The notes under the pieces: generated by a model
What the model was told of the DNA's origin: nothing
Seen by the model: the letters and a program-made list of their open reading frames with translations, nothing else
Database searches by the model: none
Origin: Mesorhizobium loti
GTDB taxonomy: Bacteria; Pseudomonadota; Alphaproteobacteria; Rhizobiales; Rhizobiaceae
Direction: 5' to 3'
Length of the DNA: 64,000 bases
Assembly: GCA_002356515.1 (NCBI GenBank)
Contig: AP017605.1
Location: 434,001-498,000, forward strand
Shown here: positions 27,580 through 37,566 of the stretch, piece after piece
How positions within the stretch are numbered: the stretch's first letter is position 1
Layout: every line of letters starts with the position of its first letter
Translations under genes and position numbers: made by a program

Positions 27580-27990
27580 TCACTTTTCGACTGTGGTCAG
27601 GTTGGTGTCGTTCGTATCGACGACGAATACGGCAAGCATGCGCGCAGGCTCCGTCTTGCTGGCATTCTCCTCGAAGGTGTGGTGATCGCCCGGAAATTCA
27701 GAAAAATTTTCGCCGGCGCGATATGTCTTCACCGGACCGTGGTTGACCTGAGTATTGATCGCTCCCTCCAGCACGGTGGCATAGATGAAAGCCGATTTTG
27801 CGTGGGTATGCGCTTGGGAACTTCCGCCCGGCGCATATTCGACGAGCACGCCCTTGATGCTCTTACCCGGAACGTTGGGCAGAGGCTGGTCGTAGACCAG
27901 CGTGGCTTTGGGCCCGTGCGAATCGTCGGCCAGGGCGCCGGTTGCGGAGATGGCTGCGACAGCAGCGATTAAGAGGGTCGTTCTGATCAT
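27580..27990 (-). CDS. Secreted small cupin protein
   Basis: A 136-residue periplasmic cupin. The signal peptide MIRTTLLIAAVAAISATGALA is followed by one cupin barrel with metal-ligand motif 1 (AHTHAKSAFIYATVLEG) and motif 2 (GENFSEFPGDHHTFEE). The reaction is unknown. The next gene upstream, an exported alpha/beta hydrolase, lies 90 nt away on the same strand. Confidence 0.9.
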   Translation of the reverse strand: MIRTTLLIAAVAAISATGALADDSHGPKATLVYDQPLPNVPGKSIKGVLVEYAPGGSSQAHTHAKSAFIYATVLEGAINTQVNHGPVKTYRAGENFSEFPGDHHTFEENASKTEPARMLAVFVVDTNDTNLTTVEK

Positions 27991-28080
27991 TGTCTTGGCT
28001 CCTGTTTGTGAGGGGGGATCGCCGGCCGATGGGAGGGCCGGCCGGCGATCAGGCTCTCGCTGGGGGGACGCGGCGCGAGC

Positions 28081-29316
28081 CTATGACCTGATGAAAGCGA
28101 GCAGGTCGGGATTCACGGTGTCGGCATGGGTCGTGCACATCCCGTGCGGGAAGTTCTCGTAGACCTTGAGTGTCCCGCTCTTGAGGAGCTTCGCGGACAA
28201 CAGCGCCGAGTCATTGATCGGAACGATCTGGTCGTCGTCGCCGTGCATCACGAGCGCAGGCACGTCGATGGCCTTGAGGTCTTCGGTGAAGTCGGTCTCC
28301 GAAAAGGCCTTGATACCGTCATACTGCGCCTTGGCGCCGCCCATCATCGCCTGCCGCCACCAGTTTTCGATGACACCGGGAATTGGTTTCGCGTCCCGGT
28401 TGAACCCGTAAAAGGGGCCGCTCGCGAAATCGAGATAGAACTGCGCCCGATCGCTGGCGAGCGCTTTGCGCAGGCCGTCAAAGACCTCGATTGGCAGGCC
28501 GCCGGGATTGGTGGCCGTCTTCACCACGATCGGAGGCACGGCACCGATCAGCACGAGTTTCGCCACACGGCCACGGCGCTGACCATGCCGGGCGACATAG
28601 TGAGCGGCTTCGCCGCCGCCGGTGGAGTGACCGACATGGACCGCATTTCTCAGGTCGAGATGCTCGACCACGGCGTCGGCATCGGCGGCGTAGTGATCCA
28701 TGTCGTGACCATCGCTCACCTGCGCCGAGCGGCCATGGCCGCGCCGATCATGGGCGATGACACGGTAGCCCTTGTCGAGAAAATAGAGCATCTGTGCATC
28801 CCAATCGTCGCCGCTCAGAGGCCACCCGTGATGGAAGACGATCGGCTGGGCATCCTTGGAGCCCCAATCCTTGTAGAAAATTTCTGTACCGTCACTGGTC
28901 GTGATCATGCCCATGCCTTCTGCTCCTTTGCGTGAAAGATTTTGGTGATCCGCCTGGGCGGGTGTTGTTGGAACCAGACTGACCACGGCCGCGGCAGCGA
29001 AGGCGCCCAACAAGACATCTCGGCGTGATACGCCAAGATCCGTATCGTGTTCGACTTCGCCGCCATCACGGGATCGATGCTGGCGCTCACTGCGCAGTAC
29101 GAGTTTGCCGTCGCTTCTCCGGCCTCGCATGACGGTCGTTCTATCGGCCTTCGCCATATATCGACCTTCAGTCAGTGTCTCGATGTAGTGTATCGCCTCC
29201 CAGTTATCGATCCACGGTCCAGCTACGTATATCTCGTCTTTGTAGACGTAAAAGCCAACGTAACCGTTGCCGTCCGCTTGTTCTACCACACGGTATACCA
29301 TTTCTGTTTTTCCCAC
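28081..29316 (-). CDS. Exported alpha/beta hydrolase (non-haem chloroperoxidase/esterase type) with N-terminal extension
   Basis: A 411-residue protein. Residues from about 140 form an alpha/beta hydrolase like cofactor-free chloroperoxidases and arylesterases: oxyanion region [11 protein letters not shown], nucleophile elbow GHSTGG, acid [10 protein letters not shown] and catalytic His in [11 protein letters not shown]. It is preceded by a twin-arginine-type signal [20 protein letters not shown] at about 97-116. Ahead of that is an extra 60-residue segment ([20 protein letters not shown]...) that looks like a separate small domain, an odd position before a TAT signal. Translation from the internal Met63 (codon at 29130) would remove it. 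Confidence 0.88.
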   Translation of the reverse strand: MGKTEMVYRVVEQADGNGYVGFYVYKDEIYVAGPWIDNWEAIHYIETLTEGRYMAKADRTTVMRGRRSDGKLVLRSERQHRSRDGGEVEHDTDLGVSRRDVLLGAFAAAAVVSLVPTTPAQADHQNLSRKGAEGMGMITTSDGTEIFYKDWGSKDAQPIVFHHGWPLSGDDWDAQMLYFLDKGYRVIAHDRRGHGRSAQVSDGHDMDHYAADADAVVEHLDLRNAVHVGHSTGGGEAAHYVARHGQRRGRVAKLVLIGAVPPIVVKTATNPGGLPIEVFDGLRKALASDRAQFYLDFASGPFYGFNRDAKPIPGVIENWWRQAMMGGAKAQYDGIKAFSETDFTEDLKAIDVPALVMHGDDDQIVPINDSALLSAKLLKSGTLKVYENFPHGMCTTHADTVNPDLLAFIRS

Positions 29317-29433
29317 GCATCTTGCCTGCTATTTACGTAACTTAACGGGCAGGGAGTTCAATTTTCGTCCACACTCACTATATTTTAAGCCTGGATTTGG
29401 GAACAGCGTCGAGTGACACGCACAGGCCGCACC

Positions 29434-30192
29434 TCAGTGACGCTGCACAGAGGCGTGGCTGAACCAGTCTTCGAAGCGTGTATTGCCGAGCCGCGGGTGG
29501 TTGCTTGGCACCAGCGAGCGGTCGTCCAAAAGTGTGCCGAAATACTGCGCGTGGGGATCTGCGGTTACCTTGCGCGGATCGTTCGTTGCCTTTAGGAACC
29601 GTTCGACCAGATCGCTCATGCGGACCGGCTCGGGGCCTCCGATCTCGACAACGCCGTTGATCGGCGGCGAGAGCGCGACATCGGTCATGATGTCCGCGAC
29701 GTCGTCAGATGCGATGGGCTGAAAATAGGCGCTCGGAACAGTGGTGGTGTCGCCGACCGTTCCCGACTGGGCGATGCCGCCCAGAAACTCGAAAAACTGC
29801 GTCGAGTGGACGATGGTGTAGGGGATGCCAGAGTTTCGGACGAGCTTTTCCTGAGCCATCTTGGCGCGCATGTAGCCGCTGTCAGGCAAACGCTCGGCGC
29901 CGACGATCGAAAGGGCGATGTGGTGCTTCACGCCGGCCGTTTTTTCTGCTGCGAGCAAGTTCCGGCCTGAGGTCTCGAAGAACTCCAGAACGGCCTTGTC
30001 CTCGAAGGATGGCGAGTTCGCCAGGTCGATGACGACCTGCGCTCCCGCAAGTGCCGTGGAGAGGCCCTCGCCGGTGATCGTGTTGACGCCGCCGTTCGGT
30101 GACGCTGCCAACACGTCATGGCCCTTCTTACGCAGCCTCTCGACTGTCTTCGAGCCGATCAGTCCGGTGCCACCGATAACAACGATCTTCAT
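29434..30192 (-). CDS. NmrA-like NAD(P)-binding reductase (atypical SDR)
   Basis: A 252-residue Rossmann protein. The nucleotide motif GGTGLIGSKTVERL is at residues 7-20; later features are VVIDLANSPSFEDKAVLEFF, HHIALSIVGAERLPDSGYMRAKMAQEKLV and YTIVHSTQFFEFLGGI. This is the NmrA/atypical short-chain dehydrogenase pattern; its substrate or sensory role is unknown. Motif C lies 108 bp upstream, which places it with the kinase operon, the EmrA-like gene and the SPW gene in a putative regulon. Confidence 0.9.
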   Translation of the reverse strand: MKIVVIGGTGLIGSKTVERLRKKGHDVLAASPNGGVNTITGEGLSTALAGAQVVIDLANSPSFEDKAVLEFFETSGRNLLAAEKTAGVKHHIALSIVGAERLPDSGYMRAKMAQEKLVRNSGIPYTIVHSTQFFEFLGGIAQSGTVGDTTTVPSAYFQPIASDDVADIMTDVALSPPINGVVEIGGPEPVRMSDLVERFLKATNDPRKVTADPHAQYFGTLLDDRSLVPSNHPRLGNTRFEDWFSHASVQRH

Positions 30193-30618
30193 AACGAACT
30201 CCTTGTTTGTAGTTCAGGGGTTGATTCGTCTGATCGAGCCAAGGTCCCGGCGCATCAGCTGTCTTCACTGCAGACAATGCATCGGCGCGGCATGCGCGGA
30301 CTATTGAGCGGAAGCATCTGTCATGCGATGCGAAGGTCTAGGGTAAGCGCATCCGCAGTGTGGGCATCCTAATCAGGAAGGAGACAGTGACTTGCGTTCT
30401 GACAAGGGTCGATGCCGTTGAGGAGCATGCAGCAGCGAGGGCGGTGGAAGGGCCGCTTTCGGCCAGTGGCACAACTGAACTCTTCGACCGAGAAGGGCGC
30501 AAAGCGGTCATGTGTGCTTCTGCTGAAGAGAGCCCGACCCAAAGCGGATACCGAAATCTCATGCGAACCTCGCGGCGAAAGCAAACTCACAGGCAACGGG
30601 TGCGAATGGCCCTGTCAA
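30193..30618. other. Intergenic region with motif C
   Basis: Contains the 45-bp motif copy C (30300-30344). A plus-strand frame preceded by AGGAAGGAGA near 30370 is open but runs antisense through the dehydrogenase gene and shows no known domain, so no gene is called. Confidence 0.5.
30300..30344 (+). promoter_or_regulatory. 45-bp dispersed motif, copy C
   Basis: Begins ACTATTGAGCGGAAGCATCT and ends AAGGTCTAGGGT, with ATGCG at 29-33. It is 108 bp upstream of the NmrA-like gene, on the opposite strand. Confidence 0.7.
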
Positions 30619-30834
30619 TCATGGTGGAAGACCTCCACCATGCGTGCCCACCACTCGCCTTCGCCGCGAGTCTTCGAGCGTGTTGCGGAGTGAAGTTGCC
30701 AAATGTTCACGCATGCATTGCGCTGCATGCGGGGCGTCTCCGGTCTGCATCGCTTCCAGGATCAGCCGGTGCTGGCGGATCGTCACCGCACCCAGACCGG
30801 GTTCGGGTACTGGCGAGATGCCGGCCGCGATCCA
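30619..30834 (-). pseudogene. GntR/FadR-family regulator remnant (FCD domain C-terminus)
   Basis: The minus strand encodes about 60 residues resembling the end of an FCD effector-binding domain: HRLILEAMQTGDAPHAAQCMREHLATSLRN. The upstream part of such a regulator, including its DNA-binding domain, is missing; the dehydrogenase gene stands in its place. This is probably the leftover of a regulator once linked to the Gfo/Idh/MocA gene. Confidence 0.6.
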
Positions 30835-30866
30835 TCTGCGCCTTGGAAATGTCGACGGCGCGACCC

Positions 30867-32045
<1,179 letters not shown>

Positions 32046-32327
32046 GTCATTCTCCCAAAACTCCCACAGCCACTATCTTGACGCCTGGCGAAAGAGTGTC
32101 AATCGAAATTGGTTTGGCTGGATCCGAAAAGCCAGCGCGGCCTAGCCGACCGCAGGAGGTCGGCTGTGTCAATTATTCCGGTCGGGAATTTTGATAGAGG
32201 CCCTGGCCTCCCGATATGAAGCCGGGGCCGTCGTAGCCCGACACGCAGAACACATGGCCTATAAGAAAGCGGCAGGCTGGCGAGCGTCAAGGATTCTCGG
32301 GCTGCCACGCCAGGGCAAGATGAACAT

Positions 32328-32504
32328 TTAAGTGTGCGCTGCTCTTTGGGCGTCATGCAACAGTCGCTCGAGCCGAACTATCGTATCACGAACTAAATCA
32401 TGAGCGCGGCTGCTCTCGGCAAGGCACATGGCCGCCTCGCATTCGCTTAGCACGGCGACAGCCTGCTGAATCTCGCGCTTTAGATCATCAGTCTTTTCGC
32501 TCAT
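32328..32504 (-). CDS. Small hypothetical helical protein
   Basis: A 58-residue frame beginning MSEKTDDLKREIQQAVAVLS and ending RLERLLHDAQRAAHT. The heptad-like spacing and charge pattern suggest a single helical hairpin or coiled coil. The ribosome-binding site is weak, and no family is recognised. Its amphipathic, alanine/leucine/glutamate-rich composition makes it more credible than overlapping frames. Confidence 0.4.
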   Translation of the reverse strand: MSEKTDDLKREIQQAVAVLSECEAAMCLAESSRAHDLVRDTIVRLERLLHDAQRAAHT

Positions 32505-32689
32505 CGGCGATCATAACCCCGCCAGCTCGGATCCGCAAATTGTTCACGATTGAGGTGCCCCTCCGTTCGTTATCGTTGTCCGACCGCAAGTCCGGTCTGA
32601 TCTTCCATAGTGCCGAAATCCGGCGCTTGGTGACTGTCTCGTTGTTCGCTGTCGCGCTTGTTGAACGGGCTACTGCTGCGAGCATCGGC

Positions 32690-32960
32690 GTAACTTGAGA
32701 AGCTGGCGGCTGCCGGCGCTGAGGAGGTCTTCGGCGAGAAGCGGTCCGGCTTAGACGAAACGCGAGCCGAGCTGGAGAAGGCGCTTGAGTTTGCCCATGA
32801 GGGTGACGTTTTCGTCGTGACGAAGGTGGATCGGCTGGCGAGATCGGCTGCGCGCCTCTACCAGATCGTCAAAGACGCTCGACAAGAAGGGTGTGGGTTT
32901 CAAGGTGCTGGATGATGCCTCGTTGGACACGACCACGCGGAGAGGCAAGCTGGTGCGGCG
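32690..32960 (+). pseudogene. Serine recombinase (resolvase/invertase) remnant
   Basis: The plus strand encodes part of a resolvase catalytic domain: LEKLAAAGAEEVFGEKRSG, then EGDVFVVTKVDRLARSAARLYQIVK, and after a one-base insertion near 32874 KKGVGFKVLDDASLDTTTRRGKL. The N-terminus with the nucleophilic serine, the long E-helix and the DNA-binding domain are missing. It sits at the edge of the conjugation-gene segment and is probably a decayed mobility gene. Confidence 0.8.
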
Positions 32961-33071
32961 GACATCAAATCGGGTCGTTCGTTCCAGATTGCTTCGTGAA
33001 TCGCGCACCGGCACGAGGTCAATCGGATTTGATCTACTTCTAATACCGCGTTCAGTGGCGCACCGCCGACT

Positions 33072-33665
33072 TCAAGGCCTGTGTTCAGTCGGGTCCATGT
33101 TGTCCGACGCGGCCCCCTGCCCTAAGCGCAGGTTAGCGCCTTGCATTCGCAGACCGACGAAGTCGGCCGCCACCGTTTTGTAACGCCTACAGTCCGCCTG
33201 GACGACGGACCGCCCGGGACGTTCAAGTGGCAGGCTCCCAGCGATTTCCCTCAAGTCCTCAAGTACCGAAGCAATATGCGGCCATGGAAAGTCGGTGGGA
33301 TCGTCGATGTCGCGATCTGCACCAGCGATGATTTCGAGCTTCGCGACAACGCCAAGAAGCGACCGCGCCCGTAGGTGTGGGATTTTGTCCTGAAGCTTCA
33401 AAGCCGCAGTTGTCGCCTCGACCTCCGCCTGGCAGGCGATCGAATATTCTACCTGCTTATCCATCGCTTCCGAGCCTACAGCATCGAGAAACCGCCTCTC
33501 TAGACGCTGTTGAAGTCGGCAAAGAACCTGGGACACGCGCTGCGCCCGCGACCAGTCTCGCAGTAGTAGAATTGCGGGGTCTGCATGCGGCAACCGGTCC
33601 AACGGGTTGGCAGTCTTGCCATTCGTGACGGGAGGCATAGTCGTGCTATGGTCGGAATCAGCCAT
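33072..33665 (-). CDS. Hypothetical protein
   Basis: A 197-residue cytoplasmic protein with no family I recognise. It is mostly helical, with RDWSRAQRVSQVLCRLQQRLERRFLD followed by QVEYSIACQAEVEATTAALK. CGGAG upstream supports the ATG at 33665 rather than the one at 33716. It is divergent from the XRE regulator. Such helical proteins are common accessory genes of rhizobial mobile elements, but no function can be given. Confidence 0.6.
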   Translation of the reverse strand: MADSDHSTTMPPVTNGKTANPLDRLPHADPAILLLRDWSRAQRVSQVLCRLQQRLERRFLDAVGSEAMDKQVEYSIACQAEVEATTAALKLQDKIPHLRARSLLGVVAKLEIIAGADRDIDDPTDFPWPHIASVLEDLREIAGSLPLERPGRSVVQADCRRYKTVAADFVGLRMQGANLRLGQGAASDNMDPTEHRP

Positions 33666-33752
33666 GATCCGAGCTCCGTAAAGCCTAGGCGTGGTCAGAC
33701 CGTTGGAGGCGGACACACCACTTCCAACTGTCGCTTCCTAAAACAAGCATAT

Positions 33753-33769
33753 TTGCACTTTTTGTGCAA
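33753..33769. promoter_or_regulatory. Inverted-repeat operator before XRE gene
   Basis: TTGCAC-TTTTT-GTGCAA is a perfect 6-bp inverted repeat ending 15 nt before the ATG of the XRE regulator. Position and symmetry suit autoregulation by that protein. Confidence 0.6.
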
Positions 33770-33784
33770 CAGGGCATTTGGACA

Positions 33785-34021
33785 ATGAAGGTAAGTGCGG
33801 CCCAAGTTCGCGCGGCCCGTGGGCTTCTCGACATTTCTCAGCAGGAATTGGCGGATCTATCCAAGGTAAGTGTCAGGACAATCGTGCAGTTCGAACGTGG
33901 TTCAAAACCCGCATCTGACTCAATCCTGCAAGTGCTGAAGCTGTCACTCGAAGCAGCCGGAATAGAATTCATTCCAGAGAATGGCGGCGGCCCTGGCGTG
34001 CGTTTATCACGCAATCAGTGA
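33785..34021 (+). CDS. XRE-family (Cro/CI-type) transcriptional regulator
   Basis: A 78-residue protein that is almost entirely one HTH_3 domain: QVRAARGLLDISQQELADLSKVSVRTIVQFERGSKP, followed by LSLEAAGIEFIPENGGGPGVRL, a tail common in rhizobial XRE regulators. The start at 33785 places the TTGCAC/GTGCAA repeat immediately upstream. It is convergent with the AlpA-like gene, the stops overlapping by 7 nt. It probably controls itself or element genes. Confidence 0.9.
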   Translation: MKVSAAQVRAARGLLDISQQELADLSKVSVRTIVQFERGSKPASDSILQVLKLSLEAAGIEFIPENGGGPGVRLSRNQ

Positions 34022-34215
34022 TGTTCTGTTCGCCATGCGACGGGATTTTCGATCCATTGATTTACTTCTGATTCCCGCCAGCCCGCCCCGTTGATGCTGA
34101 TCTTGATCTGGGCCGGGAAAGTCCCTTCAGTGATCTTGCGATAGATGGTCGAGCGGGAGAGGCCGGTCCGCGCGAGGACCGTCCTAAGGCGTATGATACG
34201 ATCCGGTTCGGACAT
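34015..34215 (-). CDS. AlpA-family excisionase-like regulator
   Basis: A 66-residue MerR-like winged-helix protein of the AlpA phage-regulator family: IIRLRTVLARTGLSRSTIYRKITEGTFPAQIKI followed by WRESEVNQWIE. Such proteins act as excisionases or regulators of integrated elements. Met at 34215 begins the domain; the longer frame to 34287 adds non-family sequence. No integrase is present nearby. Confidence 0.88.
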   Translation of the reverse strand: MSEPDRIIRLRTVLARTGLSRSTIYRKITEGTFPAQIKISINGAGWRESEVNQWIENPVAWRTEHH

Positions 34216-34343
34216 GGCTTGCCTGCACCTCACTGGTTCTCGCTGATGTCTGCTGGGACAGACAGGACGAACCCATGCGGTAGGCAATCAGGTTTGTCGC
34301 CTCAGCCGGCTGCGGAGTGGAAACGGCGGCAAATCGGAGGGTG

Positions 34344-37300
34344 TCAGAGCCCAAGGCCCCGCCCCTTGCCGATGCCATGGCTGAACGCCAGTTCCGCACC
34401 AAGGCGCCGGCCGGAATCGAAGTTGATGCCAAGCTCGCGCTTACGGTTTGCAAGCAGGGATTCAAGTTGAGGGTCGCGTTGAAGGCTCTTGGCCATATCG
34501 GACATGGCCAAGCGCGTGGACTTGTAGCCGGACATGTCGCCGGCCTGATATTGCTCCCGTCCCGTCCGGTCGAGCTTTTGCCAACGTTCCACGAAACGGT
34601 CAGCGCGGCGGCCAGGATCGATGTCCATCCCGGTGCGGATTTCCGTCTCAAGCTGAAGAGCAAGCACGATGCGGTTGACCCGACCAGCGCCCGCCTCGCG
34701 GACAAGTTCGGGATCTTTCACATAAGCCGCTTCCGCATCGCGCCAGCCAAAGGGCCGCACCTTCTCGAAAGCGTTACGGGCATTCCTCAACTCGCGCATC
34801 TGGTCGGGACTTCCCTGCCCGTCCGCATTCGCGTTGTGCGACATCGCGTCGAGCGCGCGCGCGTGACGAACAAGCGCCTTCGTACGAGCGCTGCGCAACG
34901 CCGCTTCCGCGTCCACCGGGACATTCGTTTCCCGCGACGCGCCGGTGGCGAGATTTCCTCTGCCGGCCGTCGGGCCTGCATCTCCGAGCCGCACCCCAAC
35001 ATCTTCCCTTTCCGGTCTTCGCCCACCTCCCTGCATGGGCTCACTGTCTCCGGGCAATCGCAATCCGTCCAGCAGCTCGCCGATCCTGTCGCGCAGCTTC
35101 TCCGGAACGACGCGGCGCACGATCTCGACCACGCGCTCGCGGAACGTGATGCCGCGCCGCTCGGCATAGTGTTGCGCCGGGTCGATCTGCTCGTAATCCG
35201 ACGCCATGTCCTTGGCGCGGTCCCGTGACAGTGTTCGGTCAAGCCGGTCCCGCGTACTGAAGTCGTCGCCGCCATAATGCAGGTCCATCCTGTCGCGATG
35301 CCGCGACAGCGCGACGTAGCTGCCATGCGCATCCATGCCCGGCGTGGCGAGCACATGGGTCCGGTCGACGGTCATGCCCTGGGCCTTGTGAATGGTCGCG
35401 GCATAACCGTGGTCGATGTCGGCATAGTCTTTCAGGTCAAAGCGCACGGAACGGCCGTCGTCGGTTCGAACCGTCATCCTCTGTGTGTTGACCTCTTCGA
35501 TCTCACCGAGCGTGCCGTTCTTGACGCCGAGCGACCGCTCGTTGCGCAGGAACATGACCCGGTCGCCGCTGGCGAAGTTTCTTTGGCCGCGTTCGACATT
35601 CACCTGAACCTCGTCGCCGAGTTCTCCAGCAGCGCGCAGCCGCTCGCGCGCTGCGTTGTTGAGCGCGCTTACTTCGTCGTTTGTGTGGGTGAGAATGATC
35701 CGGCTTGCCTCTGGATGCGCCTGCCTGTCGCGATCCCAGCGCTCGACGAGTTCGGCTCGCGCGTCGTCGCGCGTTGCAGCCTGATGCACCATGCCTTGCG
35801 CGTCGTAGGCGCTGATCGCGGCGCCGATCCTGCCGGTTGCCAGATCGCGTGTGGCATCACGCTGCCAGTCCTCGCGCTGCCGGCGCACCTGGCCGATTTC
35901 GACGCCGCCATGTCGCTCATGGATGGAACGGAATGCAGCGCCGGCTTCGATTGCCTGCAACTGCTGCGGATCGCCGACCAGCACGACCTTTGCACCAGCG
36001 TCCGCCGCATGGGAAAGCACGCGCTCCAACTGGCGCGTGCCGACCATGCCGGCCTCATCGATCACCAGGACGTCGCGCGTGGTGAGCAGATCCCTGCCCT
36101 GTCCCCAGCTATGCTCCATACTGGCGATGGTGCGTGACGGGATGCCTGATCCGCCTTCCAGATTCTCGGCGGCAATGCCGGAGAGTGCCGCGCCTCGAAC
36201 CTCGTAGCCCGCCGCTGCCCAGGCCTGGCGCGCGACACCCAGCATGGCGCTCTTGCCGGTTCCCGCAAACCCGACGACGACACCAAGACCGCGACCATCG
36301 GTGATATGCGCAAGCGCATCGGTCTGCTCGCCTGACAGGACAAGCCCGCGTTGCGCAGCCCGCGCCAGTGCTGCCTCGCGATGTGCGTGACTCACCGCAT
36401 GACGCTCGTCCAAATCCATGCGTTCCGCAGCGCGGTGAAGGCGCTGCTCGGTCTCGATCATCTGCCTTGTGGTGAACCGGTCTTCGCCACGTCCGTCCTT
36501 GCCGAGTTCGACCAGATCGGGTGCATTGCTGATGGCTGCCCCCACCGCGTTGAACTGCTCCATTCCTTCGCTGTGGCGATGCGAGAACTTCGCGATATCC
36601 TTCCGGGTGAAGGTCGATTGCTGATGCGTGATGGCGTCCAGCGCCAGGTTAGCGTTAGCAATGATGCGCGCACCATTGTTGCGCGCGATCTCGCGATGCA
36701 GTTCGGCGCGATCTGCTTCAATGTCGCCAGCAGCAAGGCCACTGCCCTCGATGCGTTGCGCCGGCGCACCAATCTGCGTTTGCGGCTCCAGCGCAATGCC
36801 CTGCGCTTCCAGACTGCGATGATCGATGCGGGCGTCGATGTCGAGTTCGGCAAGGCGTTCATTGGCCAGCTCCGCCCATCGCTCGCGCCAGCGCTCGACC
36901 AGCTGGGTAGCATTCCAGTCTCGCACTTTTGGCCCGAAACCATTCTCGTCCACGGACCGCATGGTCAGCATGACATGAGCGTGCGGCTTGGGGCTGCCAT
37001 CCTCTGCCCTGTCCCAGTGCACATTGAGATCGGCGACCATGCCCTTGCTGATGACAAACTCGACTTGTACAAAGTCGCGCGCCAGTTCGATGCCTTGCGC
37101 TTGGCTGAGTTCGCGCGGGAGCGCAAACTCGACCTCGCGGGCAAGCTGCGCATCCTTCCTGACCTCGAACGCCTCGACATCGTTCCACAGCCGTTCGCGG
37201 TCGCGCCAGGCCTCCGGTGCATCCTCAGGCAGCATCACCTCGGAATGGACGACACCGCGCTTGGCGGAAAAATCATGGCTGCGTTCGATCCGCTCGTCAT

Positions 37301-37394
37301 GCAGCCGCGAAGCCGAGCGGTAGGCAGCAGACGCCACAGCACTGCTCCCAGCCTTGCGGCCAATGACCTTGACGTGAAGATGATAGATCGCCAT
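34344..37394 (-). CDS. traA: Ti-type conjugative relaxase-helicase TraA
   Basis: A 1016-residue relaxase that nicks oriT and unwinds the strand for transfer. The MobA/MobL domain (about 1-230) has the candidate catalytic Tyr25 in AAYRSASRL and the metal-binding His126, His138 and His140 in NVHWDRAEDGSPKPHAHVML. The helicase has Walker A GFAGTGKS (375-382), Walker B VLVIDEAG (442-449) and a late motif YAATIHKAQGMTVDRTHVLA. It is somewhat shorter than many Ti TraA proteins, ending GKGRGLGL. It is divergent from traC-traD with oriT between, the classical layout. No type IV secretion genes are present, so the element would need helper functions. Confidence 0.95.
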   Translation of the reverse strand: MAIYHLHVKVIGRKAGSSAVASAAYRSASRLHDERIERSHDFSAKRGVVHSEVMLPEDAPEAWRDRERLWNDVEAFEVRKDAQLAREVEFALPRELSQAQGIELARDFVQVEFVISKGMVADLNVHWDRAEDGSPKPHAHVMLTMRSVDENGFGPKVRDWNATQLVERWRERWAELANERLAELDIDARIDHRSLEAQGIALEPQTQIGAPAQRIEGSGLAAGDIEADRAELHREIARNNGARIIANANLALDAITHQQSTFTRKDIAKFSHRHSEGMEQFNAVGAAISNAPDLVELGKDGRGEDRFTTRQMIETEQRLHRAAERMDLDERHAVSHAHREAALARAAQRGLVLSGEQTDALAHITDGRGLGVVVGFAGTGKSAMLGVARQAWAAAGYEVRGAALSGIAAENLEGGSGIPSRTIASMEHSWGQGRDLLTTRDVLVIDEAGMVGTRQLERVLSHAADAGAKVVLVGDPQQLQAIEAGAAFRSIHERHGGVEIGQVRRQREDWQRDATRDLATGRIGAAISAYDAQGMVHQAATRDDARAELVERWDRDRQAHPEASRIILTHTNDEVSALNNAARERLRAAGELGDEVQVNVERGQRNFASGDRVMFLRNERSLGVKNGTLGEIEEVNTQRMTVRTDDGRSVRFDLKDYADIDHGYAATIHKAQGMTVDRTHVLATPGMDAHGSYVALSRHRDRMDLHYGGDDFSTRDRLDRTLSRDRAKDMASDYEQIDPAQHYAERRGITFRERVVEIVRRVVPEKLRDRIGELLDGLRLPGDSEPMQGGGRRPEREDVGVRLGDAGPTAGRGNLATGASRETNVPVDAEAALRSARTKALVRHARALDAMSHNANADGQGSPDQMRELRNARNAFEKVRPFGWRDAEAAYVKDPELVREAGAGRVNRIVLALQLETEIRTGMDIDPGRRADRFVERWQKLDRTGREQYQAGDMSGYKSTRLAMSDMAKSLQRDPQLESLLANRKRELGINFDSGRRLGAELAFSHGIGKGRGLGL

Positions 37395-37424
37395 CGCGAC
37401 AGGATCATTTGCACGTCAAAGCCT

Positions 37425-37452
37425 ACGTCGGCACGACGTATAAGCGCGCCCT
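37425..37452 (+). other. oriT: Candidate oriT with nic site (RSF1010/Ti class)
   Basis: In the traA-traC intergenic region the inverted repeat ACGTCG-GCA-CGACGT (37425-37439) is followed directly by ATAAGCGCGCCCT. The latter closely matches the Q-type/Ti nic region TAAGTGCGCCCT of RSF1010-like origins. Position between divergent traA and traCD and the hairpin-then-nic order both fit. Confidence 0.8.
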
Positions 37453-37566
37453 CCCTCGAAAAAATCTCGGGATGGACCAGCCCGTCCCGGGCTGTCTCGG
37501 CGACCCTGAAGCCTTCCGGCAAGCTGTCGCCTATCATCGCCACATCGACAATAAATGGAGACAGTC

